A stretch of 37,151 bases of DNA from JBGSBR01 sp041730495 (lineage in GTDB: Bacteria > Patescibacteriota > Microgenomatia > UBA1406 > GWC2-37-13). The stretch lies in NCBI GenBank assembly GCA_041730495.1, contig JBGSBR010000009.1, positions 1 to 37,151 on the forward strand. Direction: 5' to 3'. This document shows, one piece after another, positions 16,010 to 24,528 of this stretch (the first letter of the stretch is position 1; each line of letters starts with the position of its first letter). The position numbers and the translations under genes were made by a program. The notes beneath the pieces are model-generated. The model worked only from the letters and a program-made list of their open reading frames with translations. It searched no databases and was not told where the DNA came from.

Positions 16010-18292
16010 TTATTTTTTGGAAAATTCGATTACGAAAATTTTGTCTGATGAAATTGTGGTATTATAGTTGATTCCCGAACTGTTGACAAGAGGAGAAAAA
16101 TTATTATTCACGATCTGCACATTCGATGGTGCTGTGACCTTCAAAAAGAAATCGCTACTTGGTGATCCTACTTGCTTTTGGAATATCAACTGATAGATAC
16201 CACTACCAGAAATAATCGTTGTTGGTAAAACATATTGTACCTGAATTGTTTTCGATTGTTGGGGTGGAATATCAACAAGCATGGAAATTGTTTTAAAATC
16301 GAAGTTAGTTTCTTCATAATCAGTGATTATTTCATCATCTACAGAGACTGTTGTGATCTGAGCATTGGGCGGTAGATAGAGCTGAAAATAATTTTTATAG
16401 GTACCACCAGGGAATACATCGGCATATGAGGTATTTTGATATGCGAGGGATAATTTATTCTGTATCGAGCCATCTGGTTGGATGTTGACTTCAAGTCCGA
16501 GTGGCCGTTGCACGAAGTAGTTCGCTTTATTCACTCCTAGATTTGCATCAATTGGATAGATGAAATCAAGTACACAGTTGACGGCACTTTCCAGCTGACA
16601 GGTTGGCTTAAGAAGCTGCCCTGCCCAGAAATTACGTTCGATTACCTGTTGAACCTCTGCATCTTTGGTGTACATCACCAGTTGTTTCTCATCAAGTGAT
16701 CGTTGTAGCATGCGCACAAGTTGAGTGGGGGATGCTTGTCCGATGTTTAGTAACATCGTATCCATCACACTAGCGAGGAAGCGTTTTTTTTGTTGAGATC
16801 CTGGAAAAAAATCTTTTTCAGCATGGATCTGCGTTTTTAGATAAAAATTTTCAGCAGTAATCGTATCGTCATAATCGGCAATATAAAGTTTATCCATAGC
16901 TTGCAGGATATTTTGCACAGCGGTTGTGGTCATCATTACCCCACCATCGAAGTTTACTTCACCGAGCTCAAGTTCGAGGAAACGTTCAGCTTGCGCATAA
17001 TTGGTCGGATAATCTGGCGAGAAGGCAGAATCACGGAGAAACCAGAATGGTTGATCAAGGTGCTCAGAGATCGCGGCAGGCGGTTGAATCCGCTCTTCGA
17101 GTTGACCATCGGCATCATAGACGTCATAGACTGTGAGCTCTTCGAGATGGTAGTTTTTCATGCGCATGATCGCAAATGAACCGATGAATCCGCCACCAGG
17201 TCGAAGCTCCATATTGTTGGCAAATAGCAGCATATATTTCTTTTCAGCATCGCGGCCAAACAATGTATCCATATGTGGTTCAAGCTCAAAGACTGAGTCC
17301 AGTAGATTTGAAACTTCGTTTAGTTCAGTTTTTGTTTTTTTCATATCGGCATTCCAGGTCGGAAATGTTTCTTTCACAATCGCCAGCTGATCGTCAAACT
17401 CATGCAACGATTTCATGATCTCTTCCTTATCTTCAATCAACGTTTGATCATCACCAATGCTTGGACTCATCATGCGTTCAAGCATGGAGCCTGAACGTGC
17501 TTTGATACTACTGTATGAACCGAGCATGATCTGTGTTGACTCGTTGATTTGAAACATTGAATCAATTGGTCGAGCGATGCTAAAGAAATTGAAGATAGGT
17601 CGAGAGAAGGTATAAAAGCTTTTACTCAGACGTAAATATGAGCTAGCTTGTTGACGCTTAGATTCAACAGTAGTGTCTTCACTCGTCCGCACAGCTTGAG
17701 CGGCTCGATAATGATAGTAGCTTGCAGCTCCGAGTGGTGGTAAAAATAGCAACATTGAAACGATAAATAACAAGATGCCGAGCAATACCATATTGCGTGG
17801 TCGTGTGAACCAATCGCGCATATCAATCAATGACTTTCTTGATGATTTTTTCTTTTTCACCGGTGAGCGTAGATCTGGATGATATAGGTGTAAAAATGCG
17901 TCCTCGGTGCGAGCGAAAGAGAACCAAAGTAATGTTTCCACATCTTTTGCAAAATGAGTTGGTGTACTTTCGAGACTGATGACTTTTATATGTTTAGAGT
18001 TATTTTCATATGAAAAGCTACTGTATGTCAGAGCAAGTTCATGTTGATTGAAGAAGATAAAGATGAATTTTTTGTCAGGATAATCCAAGAGTGTCGGTAG
18101 CATGACTCGTGGATCGTTGAGGAAGATGATGATGTCGTAAGACAAAAAAGCTTCAGGAATCTCTGTAGCTGTATAGACATCGACATCATGAGCTATTAAT
18201 TTAGCTTTTAGGATGTTTAGAAATTCCTTATGTCCAGATCCGGCGATGAGGGCTCGTTGGCGATGATCTTCGATTTCAGTTGTTAGATGCAT
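16010..18292 (-). CDS. DUF4012 membrane protein with N-terminal Rossmann-like domain
   Basis: A 760-residue protein. Residues 1-150 look like a cytoplasmic alpha/beta domain (HRQRALIAGSGHKEFLNILKAK, then DIIIFLNDPRVM). A Lys/Ser/Arg-rich linker and one transmembrane helix (about 172-192) follow. The large outer part contains KYMLLFANNMELRPGGGFIGSF, the hallmark of DUF4012, and ends in beta-rich repeats. DUF4012 proteins are frequent in CPR and some Gram-positive bacteria, often near surface polysaccharide genes; their biochemical function is not established. No -10 box sits at a leaderless distance from the ATG, so transcription may start further up. The start is the first ATG and gives an intact first strand. 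Confidence 0.82.
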   Translation of the reverse strand: MHLTTEIEDHRQRALIAGSGHKEFLNILKAKLIAHDVDVYTATEIPEAFLSYDIIIFLNDPRVMLPTLLDYPDKKFIFIFFNQHELALTYSSFSYENNSKHIKVISLESTPTHFAKDVETLLWFSFARTEDAFLHLYHPDLRSPVKKKKSSRKSLIDMRDWFTRPRNMVLLGILLFIVSMLLFLPPLGAASYYHYRAAQAVRTSEDTTVESKRQQASSYLRLSKSFYTFSRPIFNFFSIARPIDSMFQINESTQIMLGSYSSIKARSGSMLERMMSPSIGDDQTLIEDKEEIMKSLHEFDDQLAIVKETFPTWNADMKKTKTELNEVSNLLDSVFELEPHMDTLFGRDAEKKYMLLFANNMELRPGGGFIGSFAIMRMKNYHLEELTVYDVYDADGQLEERIQPPAAISEHLDQPFWFLRDSAFSPDYPTNYAQAERFLELELGEVNFDGGVMMTTTAVQNILQAMDKLYIADYDDTITAENFYLKTQIHAEKDFFPGSQQKKRFLASVMDTMLLNIGQASPTQLVRMLQRSLDEKQLVMYTKDAEVQQVIERNFWAGQLLKPTCQLESAVNCVLDFIYPIDANLGVNKANYFVQRPLGLEVNIQPDGSIQNKLSLAYQNTSYADVFPGGTYKNYFQLYLPPNAQITTVSVDDEIITDYEETNFDFKTISMLVDIPPQQSKTIQVQYVLPTTIISGSGIYQLIFQKQVGSPSSDFFLKVTAPSNVQIVNNNFSPLVNSSGINYNTTISSDKIFVIEFSKK

Positions 18293-18340
18293 ACATTTAG
18301 TGATTTGTTACACAATTCATCTTATATGAAGTTTTACAGT

Positions 18341-18346
18341 TATAAT
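18341..18346 (+). promoter_or_regulatory. -10 box for the nucleotidyltransferase gene
   Basis: A perfect TATAAT ends six bases before ATG 18353, so the predicted start is the A of the ATG. Confidence 0.6.
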
Positions 18347-18352
18347 TCTAAT

Positions 18353-18814
18353 ATGAAAATAGCGATCTGGAAATATGAAGATCTCAGCAATATTCAAGCA
18401 GAGTTCCCGGATAAACGGGTAGTACTTGTCGGTGGGTGCTTCGATATATTGCACTATGGTCATATTATGTTTCTTCAAGAAGCACAAGCTCGAGGAGATA
18501 TTCTGATTGTTGCACTCGAATCAGATGAGTTTATCCAAGAGACGAAACAGCGTACACCGGTACACACTCAAGCAGAGCGAGCAATTATCTTGACAAGCAT
18601 GCGTTGGGTTGATGGAGTGATCTTATTACCACATTTTGCAAATAAAAAAGAGTATGGTAAGCTTGTAGAGCTTGTAAAACCACAGGTTATCGCTGTCACA
18701 GAGGGAGATCCGGTCCTCGAAAACAAGCAAATGATCGCTCAAAAAGTCGGCGCTACTGTCGAAATAGTAACGCCTTTATTATCACAATTTTCCACCACTA
18801 AAATACGCTCATGA
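18353..18814 (+). CDS. RfaE/TagD-like nucleotidyltransferase (cytidylyltransferase family)
   Basis: A 153-residue Rossmann-type nucleotidyltransferase with GGCFDILHYGHIMFLQEA (HxGH variant HYGH, H34-H37) and a C-terminal STTKIR, the second signature that closes on the nucleotide phosphates. Relatives activate heptose-1-P, glycerol-3-P, phosphoethanolamine or FMN. I cannot choose a substrate, but the size fits the RfaE second domain or TagD. Two upstream in-frame Met codons (18287, 18326) are less likely because a TATAAT box overlaps them and predicts transcription exactly from ATG 18353. It overlaps the next gene by ATGA. Confidence 0.8.
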   Translation: MKIAIWKYEDLSNIQAEFPDKRVVLVGGCFDILHYGHIMFLQEAQARGDILIVALESDEFIQETKQRTPVHTQAERAIILTSMRWVDGVILLPHFANKKEYGKLVELVKPQVIAVTEGDPVLENKQMIAQKVGATVEIVTPLLSQFSTTKIRS

Positions 18815-19359
18815 GTTACTTTATCGGTATTGATTTACCTAAAAAAACAAAACAAGACCTTTATACACAGCTTGCACCACTTGCTGATGATTATCCAGAG
18901 TTTAGCTGGATTGAATGGCAAAATTACCATATTACCTTGTTTCAGATTGGCGAGTTTGAGCCAAAACATGAACCTGTGGTGATCGAACATGTCCAACAAG
19001 CTTTGTTTGATGTCGATCCTACTATGATGTATTCCATGGGGACTGATATGACTATACATAAGCAGATCACGTTGTATGCTACCTTTCAACGGAATAAAAC
19101 TATCGAAACTATCGCAGAACGTGTAGAAGGTTTGTTTCCAGATGATAAAAAAAAGAAAAAAGAGTTTTTAGCTCGAATTGTGATTGCTCGCTATAAAATT
19201 CCTTCGAAGCAACAGTATTTTCATCTTAAGAATAAATTAGCGAAGATGGAGATTGATGTAGAGTTTCCCGTGAATGCATGTGTCTTATACAAAATTACTC
19301 CTCACCAGCGAAATGTTGAGTACGAGGTCGTACACAGCTTCCCACTGGGTGAGGAGTAA
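18811..19359 (+). CDS. 2H phosphoesterase (LigT / 2'-5' RNA ligase) family protein, degenerate second motif
   Basis: A 182-residue protein starting YFIGIDLPKKTKQDL, with the first HxT motif NYHITLFQIGEF (H40, T42) of the 2H superfamily. The region where the second motif PHxTxAR is expected reads FLARIVIARYKI: the His is Arg and the Thr is Val. One half of the catalytic pair is therefore missing. The family cleaves or joins 2',5'-phosphodiesters and cyclic phosphates. This copy may bind RNA or nucleotides without turnover, or use another His. It is translationally coupled (ATGA) to the nucleotidyltransferase gene. Confidence 0.75.
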   Translation: MSYFIGIDLPKKTKQDLYTQLAPLADDYPEFSWIEWQNYHITLFQIGEFEPKHEPVVIEHVQQALFDVDPTMMYSMGTDMTIHKQITLYATFQRNKTIETIAERVEGLFPDDKKKKKEFLARIVIARYKIPSKQQYFHLKNKLAKMEIDVEFPVNACVLYKITPHQRNVEYEVVHSFPLGEE

Positions 19360-19370
19360 TGAATGGCTTA

Positions 19371-19565
19371 TTATGCCATTTTGTCCCACATATCCTTACT
19401 GACAAATTTGGTCAACTTTGAACCATTAAATTCTGCTTTCAAAGCATAACGAATTTGTGTTCCACCTGCTTTTGTTTGTCTTTCGTAAGTAACTTTTTGT
19501 ACTTGTCCAGCTGGGACAGATACTTTTTGTTTGTTTTTTACATCGTAAAATTCGACTGAATCCAT
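19371..19565 (-). CDS. Small conserved protein of unknown function with a strong Shine-Dalgarno
   Basis: A 64-residue, mostly beta-strand protein (MDSVEFYDVKNKQKVSVP at the start, KFVSKDMWDKMA at the end). A TAAGGAGGTGA sequence sits eight bases before ATG 19565 and begins at the stop codon of the upstream gene. An in-frame GTG at 19574 overlaps this Shine-Dalgarno sequence, so ATG 19565 is chosen. I recall similar short proteins in other small-genome bacteria but no function. It is coupled to a one-helix membrane protein. The protein has no Cys and no membrane segment. Confidence 0.75.
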   Translation of the reverse strand: MDSVEFYDVKNKQKVSVPAGQVQKVTYERQTKAGGTQIRYALKAEFNGSKLTKFVSKDMWDKMA

Positions 19566-19578
19566 GTATGTCACCTCC

Positions 19579-19848
19579 TTACCGGTAGATAAAACTGCTA
19601 ATATTCAGAATGCCTATGTTTTGAGCATAGGCGAGCATAATTACTGCTGCAAGGATAATACTGCTCAACAGAATGCTTTTTGTCAAGTCAGTTCGAAAAT
19701 GTATAGCTTCAGCTGAGATTTCTTTTTTTAATACTGGAGTGACAGAAGGTGTTGTTTTGACAGTGTTTTCTACTGTCAAATCTGGAGTGATTTGATGGTG
19801 TTTACGCTTTTGTGAAAGCATTTTCTCTTTACGTGTCTTTTTAGGCAT
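19579..19848 (-). CDS. Small basic single-pass membrane protein, unknown
   Basis: An 89-residue protein: a very basic first 17 residues (KKTRKEKMLSQKRKHH), a Thr/Pro/Val-rich middle, and a hydrophobic helix near residues 58-76, with a short outer tail. The charge pattern puts the basic end in the cytoplasm, where it could touch nucleic acid or ribosomes. No family is recognised. It is the first gene of a two-gene operon and is divergent from the DUF3048 gene; the shared region holds a 15-bp palindrome. Confidence 0.65.
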   Translation of the reverse strand: MPKKTRKEKMLSQKRKHHQITPDLTVENTVKTTPSVTPVLKKEISAEAIHFRTDLTKSILLSSIILAAVIMLAYAQNIGILNISSFIYR

Positions 19849-19854
19849 GAGCTC

Positions 19855-19863
19855 ATTTAAACA
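19855..19863 (-). promoter_or_regulatory. Extended -10 for the small basic membrane protein operon
   Basis: TGTTTAAAT on the minus strand ends six bases before ATG 19848, so the predicted start is the A of the ATG. Confidence 0.45.
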
Positions 19864-19865
19864 TA

Positions 19866-19894
19866 TTGACTTGCATTATGCAAGAGATTACAAT
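19866..19894 (+). promoter_or_regulatory. Promoter of the DUF3048-secDF operon with spacer palindrome
   Basis: TTGACT (19866-19871), a 17-bp spacer and TACAAT (19889-19894); predicted start near 19901. A perfect 15-bp palindrome, CTTGCATTATGCAAG (19870-19884), fills the spacer and is well placed for a repressor operator. Confidence 0.7.
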
Positions 19895-19926
19895 GATGAA
19901 ATTCTGTTAACAATTGTCATTTGATC

Positions 19927-21102
19927 ATGTTGAATAAAAAAGTAGCAATCATTGTTTTAATTTTCGCATTTGTTGTCACGTCATTTGGTTCATATAAGTA
20001 TTTTTCTACACGTGTAGATACATCTGGATATGATAAGCCAGATGTCGGCGATCCAAACTCAGCCGAAAATACTGGACCTAAAACTGAACCTTGTCCTCTC
20101 AATGGTGAGCTCTTTTCTAAATCTCAACGTGCTCGCTGGGAAAAACGTCGACCACTCGGAATCATGGTGCAAAACAATGTCGAAGCACGTGATCAATCAG
20201 GGCTCTCAGAAGCGGACGTAATTCATGAAGTTGTAGCTGAAGGTGGTATTACACGTTTCCTTGCTATGTACTACTGTCAGGAACCTAAAATCGTAGGTTC
20301 TGTACGATCTGCACGTATGTACTTCGTCAGACTGTTACAAGGATTTGGTGATCAACCATTATATGGGCACGTCGGTGGAGCAAATACTCCAGGACCAGCC
20401 GATGCTCTTGGTGAGATCAAAGATATGGGTTGGTATGGTACCAATGACATGGATCAATTTGCCGTACCATTTCCAAATTACTGGAGAGACTATGATCGTC
20501 TGCCAGGCCGCGCTACAGAACACACTATGTATACAAACACACAAAAGTTATGGGAGTATGCTGCCAAATCACGTGATTTCACCAATGTTGATCCAGATGG
20601 AGACGCATGGGATGCAGCTTGGGAACCATGGAAGTTTGTCGACAGTGCAGTCGAAGCCAAACGTGGCACAGTATCCAAGATAACCTATGGTTTCTGGGAT
20701 AACTCACTCGGATCAGATTACACAGTGCAATGGGATTATGATAAGGCGACAAATTCTTATAAAAGAACTAATGGTGGTGCACCGCATTTAGATCTTAATA
20801 CCGAAAAACAGTTAGAAGCTAAAAACGTAATTACAGTCTTGGCAGATGAATCGCCTGCAAATGATGGTTATGAAGGCGGACATTTATTGTATGATGTCAT
20901 TGGTGAAGGAGATGCTTATATTTTCCACAATGGTGAGGTCATCGAAGGCAGCTGGGAAAAACCAGAAGCCGAAGATATGATGCGTTTCTATGATGAAAGT
21001 GGAGATGAAATCGCGATGGTCCGTGGTCAGATCTGGATCTCAGTATTACCGACTGGCAATGAGGTAGATTACACCTCAGCTAGTACCAAAAAAGCTAACT
21101 AA
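19927..21102 (+). CDS. DUF3048 family membrane-anchored protein (YerB-like)
   Basis: A 391-residue protein with one N-terminal hydrophobic segment (about 5-20) and an extracytoplasmic domain. The block starting GIMVQNNVEARDQSGLSEADVIHEVVAEGG, followed by VGSVRSARMYFVRLLQGF, is the DUF3048 signature; YerB of Bacillus is the best-known relative and its function is not established. There are two possible starts, TTG 19921 and ATG 19927; I use the ATG. The promoter at 19866 gives a leader of about 26 nt without a Shine-Dalgarno sequence. It heads a run of six genes ending with GDPD. Co-transcription with secDF suggests a role in protein export or envelope quality control (inference). Confidence 0.85.
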   Translation: MLNKKVAIIVLIFAFVVTSFGSYKYFSTRVDTSGYDKPDVGDPNSAENTGPKTEPCPLNGELFSKSQRARWEKRRPLGIMVQNNVEARDQSGLSEADVIHEVVAEGGITRFLAMYYCQEPKIVGSVRSARMYFVRLLQGFGDQPLYGHVGGANTPGPADALGEIKDMGWYGTNDMDQFAVPFPNYWRDYDRLPGRATEHTMYTNTQKLWEYAAKSRDFTNVDPDGDAWDAAWEPWKFVDSAVEAKRGTVSKITYGFWDNSLGSDYTVQWDYDKATNSYKRTNGGAPHLDLNTEKQLEAKNVITVLADESPANDGYEGGHLLYDVIGEGDAYIFHNGEVIEGSWEKPEAEDMMRFYDESGDEIAMVRGQIWISVLPTGNEVDYTSASTKKAN

Positions 21103-21105
21103 ACT

Positions 21106-21681
21106 ATGTTGCAACACATTATTCCATCGAAGGTACGCCGAAAAATACTAGAGCTATTTTTCCAACATATTGATGATACGTTTTACCTTCGAGAGATAGT
21201 GCGTAAAGTCGATGAAGAGGTCAATGCTGTCAAACGTGAGCTAGATATCTTATATGAAGGTAAGGTTTTGTTGAAAGAACGTCGCATGAATAAGGTTTTT
21301 TATACCTTAAATAAAAACTATCTGTACTTCGATGAGTTTCTCCGTATCTTCACCAAATCGACTGAGATGGCAGAGCTTCTTTACAAGAATATTAGTCGGC
21401 TAGGTAAGCTTAAATACCTCGCCATTTCTACTAAATATTCACGACGTATCCAGATCAAAGAAGATGAAATTTATGTACTGTTTGTCGGTATTGTGGTCGT
21501 CCCTGAGGTCGAAATGATCATGAATGAAGCGCGTAAACTATTTGGATGGGATATTAACTATACAGTTATGACTGAAGATGAGTTAAAATTCAGGAAGAAA
21601 AATAATGATCCCTTTATCTGGAAGTTTCTTAAGCATCCCAAAATTATGTTAGTTGGCCAAGAAGAGGATCTGTTGAAATGA
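21106..21681 (+). CDS. Winged-helix transcriptional regulator-like protein
   Basis: A 191-residue protein. Residues 1-70 form a winged helix: PSKVRRKILELFFQ, then TFYLREIVRKVDEEVNAVKRELDIL as helix-turn-helix, and a beta wing LLKERRMNKVFYTLN. The second half is alpha/beta and recalls the nucleotidyltransferase-like domain often fused to this winged helix in CPR regulators, but I see no GS-DxD catalytic motif, so it is probably non-catalytic. It begins three bases after the DUF3048 stop and overlaps secD by ATGA, so it is made together with the Sec genes and could sense their state or regulate the operon. Confidence 0.75.
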   Translation: MLQHIIPSKVRRKILELFFQHIDDTFYLREIVRKVDEEVNAVKRELDILYEGKVLLKERRMNKVFYTLNKNYLYFDEFLRIFTKSTEMAELLYKNISRLGKLKYLAISTKYSRRIQIKEDEIYVLFVGIVVVPEVEMIMNEARKLFGWDINYTVMTEDELKFRKKNNDPFIWKFLKHPKIMLVGQEEDLLK

Positions 21682-23024
21682 GATTTATAAAATATCTGCT
21701 TGTTGCTATCGTCGCCTTCATCATCATCTGGATAGACATCCCTCGTAGTATCCCGATTAATATTGGATTATTTGGCAAAGAGTTCAAAACAACCATTGCA
21801 CCACCGACAATAAATGCAATGATTTTTGGTAAACCAGTCTATAAAGAGTTTAAAACTTTACTTGGTCTTGATCTTCAAGGAGGTAGTAACCTTGTTTTTG
21901 AAACAGACACAACGAAAGTACCTGCTGCAGATCTTGAGGATGCTTTGAACTCTTCACGAGATGTGATTGAGCGTCGTGTCAATCTATTCGGTGTCTCTGA
22001 GCCATCAGTACGCACGGTGAAAACAGGTGATAAGTATCGTATCTCAGTCGAGCTCCCAGGTGTACAGAATGTCGCAGAAGCTGCAGCGTTGATCGGTCAA
22101 ACTGCTCAGCTGAGCTTCCGTGAGCAAGACGAAACAGCACCAGAAGCCACAAATAGTGCACTGATATTCATGAATCTCACCAAAGAAACTGGACTTACTG
22201 GTAAAGAAGTCAAAAAAGCGACAGTGACCTTTGATCAAAATAATGGTCAACCACAGGTGGCGCTTGCATTTAGTGAAACAGGAGCGAAGCAATTTGCTGC
22301 AATAACATCTCGAAATGTGGGTAAACCTGTCGGTATCTATATTGATGAAATCTTGATCTCAGCTCCTACTGTGCAGCAAAGTATTACTGATGGCAATGCG
22401 GTGATCTCGGGATCTTTCACGACCGATGATGCCAAACAACTTGCTGTTGCGATCAACTCTGGTGCACTTCCACTGCCTATCAAACTCGTCGAACAACGTA
22501 ATATCGGACCATCGCTAGGAGCTGTTGAAGTGCAGCGAAGTGTCACTGCAGGTATGGTTGGTCTTGGTATGGTGATGTTGTTTATGATCTTGTTCTATGG
22601 CCGATTGGGACTGATAGCATGTGCCGGATTGATTATCTATGGATTGATCACATTTGCGATTTTCCGAGCTATTCCAGTTGTACTTACTCTTCCGGGTATT
22701 GCAGGATTCCTCATCTCGATCGGTATGGCAGTCGATTCTAATATTCTGATCTTTGAACGTATCAAAGAAGAGCGTCGCAAAGGGAAACCTCTGGAAACGG
22801 CTATCCGCCTCGGTTTCGGCCGCGCGATCGATGCGATCAAGGATGCGAATATCACGACATTGCTTGTCGCATTTATTTTGTTCAATCCACTTAACTGGGA
22901 GTTCCTGCCACAGTTTGGACTGATCCGTGGATTTGCCCTTACACTTGCGATCGGTGTCGCTACAAGTTTGTTTACAGGTATTGTCGTTACTAAACGTTTG
23001 ATTAAGACTTTTTATCTCAAATAA
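21678..23024 (+). CDS. secD: Protein-export membrane protein SecD
   Basis: A 448-residue RND-type subunit. There is an N-terminal helix (about 4-22), then GLDLQGGSNLVFETD, the SecD hallmark, an extracytoplasmic P1-like region, and five closely spaced helices from about residue 285 with FLISIGMAVDSNILIFERIKEERRKGK. SecDF uses the proton gradient to pull polypeptides out of SecYEG. Length is on the short side (E. coli 615), as in many Gram-positive and CPR proteins. A GAGGA sequence 12 bases upstream is one of the few Shine-Dalgarno-like signals here. secF follows with a one-base gap. Confidence 0.97.
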   Translation: MRFIKYLLVAIVAFIIIWIDIPRSIPINIGLFGKEFKTTIAPPTINAMIFGKPVYKEFKTLLGLDLQGGSNLVFETDTTKVPAADLEDALNSSRDVIERRVNLFGVSEPSVRTVKTGDKYRISVELPGVQNVAEAAALIGQTAQLSFREQDETAPEATNSALIFMNLTKETGLTGKEVKKATVTFDQNNGQPQVALAFSETGAKQFAAITSRNVGKPVGIYIDEILISAPTVQQSITDGNAVISGSFTTDDAKQLAVAINSGALPLPIKLVEQRNIGPSLGAVEVQRSVTAGMVGLGMVMLFMILFYGRLGLIACAGLIIYGLITFAIFRAIPVVLTLPGIAGFLISIGMAVDSNILIFERIKEERRKGKPLETAIRLGFGRAIDAIKDANITTLLVAFILFNPLNWEFLPQFGLIRGFALTLAIGVATSLFTGIVVTKRLIKTFYLK

Positions 23025-23025
23025 C

Positions 23026-23889
23026 ATGACAGATTTCATCAAACACTCAAAACTATACGCAATTATTTCATCAGTAGTTATCATTGCTGGTTTGATTTCT
23101 ATGTTGACCTGGGGATTTAAACCTTCGATTGATTTTGTCGGAGGAACCAATCTTGAATATCAATTCAAACCACAGGTAAGTAGTGAAGCACTGGGTGCAC
23201 AGCTTGAAGCAGGCAAGGTAGAAGTGCAAGAGCTGCGTCAAGCAGGCAATGCATATGTCATCCGTGCAAAAACACTTGATGAGCAACAAGAACTCAAACT
23301 GAGAAATACGTTAGAACAAAACTTGAAATCCAAGATTACTGTTTTGCGATCTGAGACTGTTGGACCTGTGATTGGTGCCGAAACTGTTCGTAAAACTGCA
23401 ATTGCGACTGCGATCGCTGTTCTCGGAATCTTGCTTTATGTTGCCTATGCATTTCGTAACTTCAACTTCGCTATTGCGGCGATCGCAGCATTATTACATG
23501 ACATTTTAGTGGTTGTTGGCACGTATTCGATTCTGTCACATTTCTTCCCAGCAGAGCTGGATACCTTATTTATCACAGCACTTCTGACCACCATGTCATT
23601 CTCAGTCCATGATACGATTGTCGTCTTCGATCAGATCCGCGAGTATCAGAAGCGTAAAGGTCAAGGTAATATCACTGACTATGCCAATCAAGCACTCACT
23701 GATACCATGGTCCGTTCGTTAAATAATTCATTGACGATCATCTTCATGTTAGTGGCACTTGTATTGCTCGGTGGTTCTACTATCAGATATTTCGCATTAA
23801 CTCTGCTCATCGGTACGATCACTGGTACCTACTCATCACCATTTGTTGCTACACCGATAGCTGTGTGGCTGGAAAAACGCAAAAAATAA
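23026..23889 (+). CDS. secF: Protein-export membrane protein SecF
   Basis: A 287-residue partner of SecD: N-terminal helix (about 13-32), the FVGGTNLEYQF signature, a small outer domain, and five C-terminal helices with MSFSVHDTIVVFDQIREYQKRKG and a final SPFVATPIAVWLEKR. It forms the SecDF complex that drives the late stages of Sec translocation. There is no ribosome-binding site in the one-base gap, so it depends on secD translation. Length is normal for the family. Confidence 0.97.
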   Translation: MTDFIKHSKLYAIISSVVIIAGLISMLTWGFKPSIDFVGGTNLEYQFKPQVSSEALGAQLEAGKVEVQELRQAGNAYVIRAKTLDEQQELKLRNTLEQNLKSKITVLRSETVGPVIGAETVRKTAIATAIAVLGILLYVAYAFRNFNFAIAAIAALLHDILVVVGTYSILSHFFPAELDTLFITALLTTMSFSVHDTIVVFDQIREYQKRKGQGNITDYANQALTDTMVRSLNNSLTIIFMLVALVLLGGSTIRYFALTLLIGTITGTYSSPFVATPIAVWLEKRKK

Positions 23890-23892
23890 CCT

Positions 23893-24528
23893 ATGAAAAT
23901 ACAACGATTCCCACTTGGAGAAATGCAAGCAAACGCTTACTTGCTCGAGCAAGATGGTGAGTGTCTCATCATCGATCCTGCAGATAGTGGTGATTTTTTA
24001 CTTGAGCAGATTGAGCGGATGAATGGATTACTGGTCGGTATGATGGCGACCCATGGTCACTTCGATCATGTGATGGCGACTGGTGAGATCCAGCTCACAC
24101 ATCCTGAGATCCCACTGTATATCCATGAAGAAGATCAATTCCTACTCGATCGAGTGGTTGAGAGTGCAGAGCACTTTCTTACTACTGAGCCTGCAGTGAT
24201 CCCGATCCAGTTTGTTGAGTATTTATACGAAGAAACAGTCATGATTGGTAGTTTTACTTTCAATATCATTCACACGCCAGGACATACTCCAGGAAGTGTA
24301 AGTATTTATCTGCCAGAGGAAAAAGTAATGTTTACTGGAGATGCACTGTTTAAAGATGGCATTGGTCGCACAGATTTCAAATACAGTGAAAAAGAAGTCT
24401 TACAAAAATCAATCGCAACTATCATGAGTTATCCACCCGAAACTACCATCTACTCAGGTCATGGTGAAGAGACGACGATTGAAGAACAACAATCACTTAA
24501 AGATATGTCTGCTTCAGTAAACTCATGA
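23893..24528 (+). CDS. MBL-fold metallo-hydrolase (glyoxalase II-like)
   Basis: A 211-residue metallo-beta-lactamase-fold protein with HGHFDH (the HxHxDH site), HTPGHTPGSVSIYL, FTGDALFKDGIGRTDF and a final SGHGEETTI, so all usual ligands for a two-metal site are present. This is the short glyoxalase II-like group that hydrolyses thioesters such as S-lactoylglutathione or related substrates; the C-terminal helical domain of true GloB is absent. It starts three bases after secF and overlaps the GDPD gene by ATGA. The link to secretion genes is positional only. Confidence 0.9.
   Translation: MKIQRFPLGEMQANAYLLEQDGECLIIDPADSGDFLLEQIERMNGLLVGMMATHGHFDHVMATGEIQLTHPEIPLYIHEEDQFLLDRVVESAEHFLTTEPAVIPIQFVEYLYEETVMIGSFTFNIIHTPGHTPGSVSIYLPEEKVMFTGDALFKDGIGRTDFKYSEKEVLQKSIATIMSYPPETTIYSGHGEETTIEEQQSLKDMSASVNS

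Noticed and set aside
22515..23150. A 211-codon minus-strand frame opposite secD/secF.
   Set aside because: Low-complexity Asp/Lys/Cys-rich translation with no upstream signals; the plus-strand secDF genes are certain.
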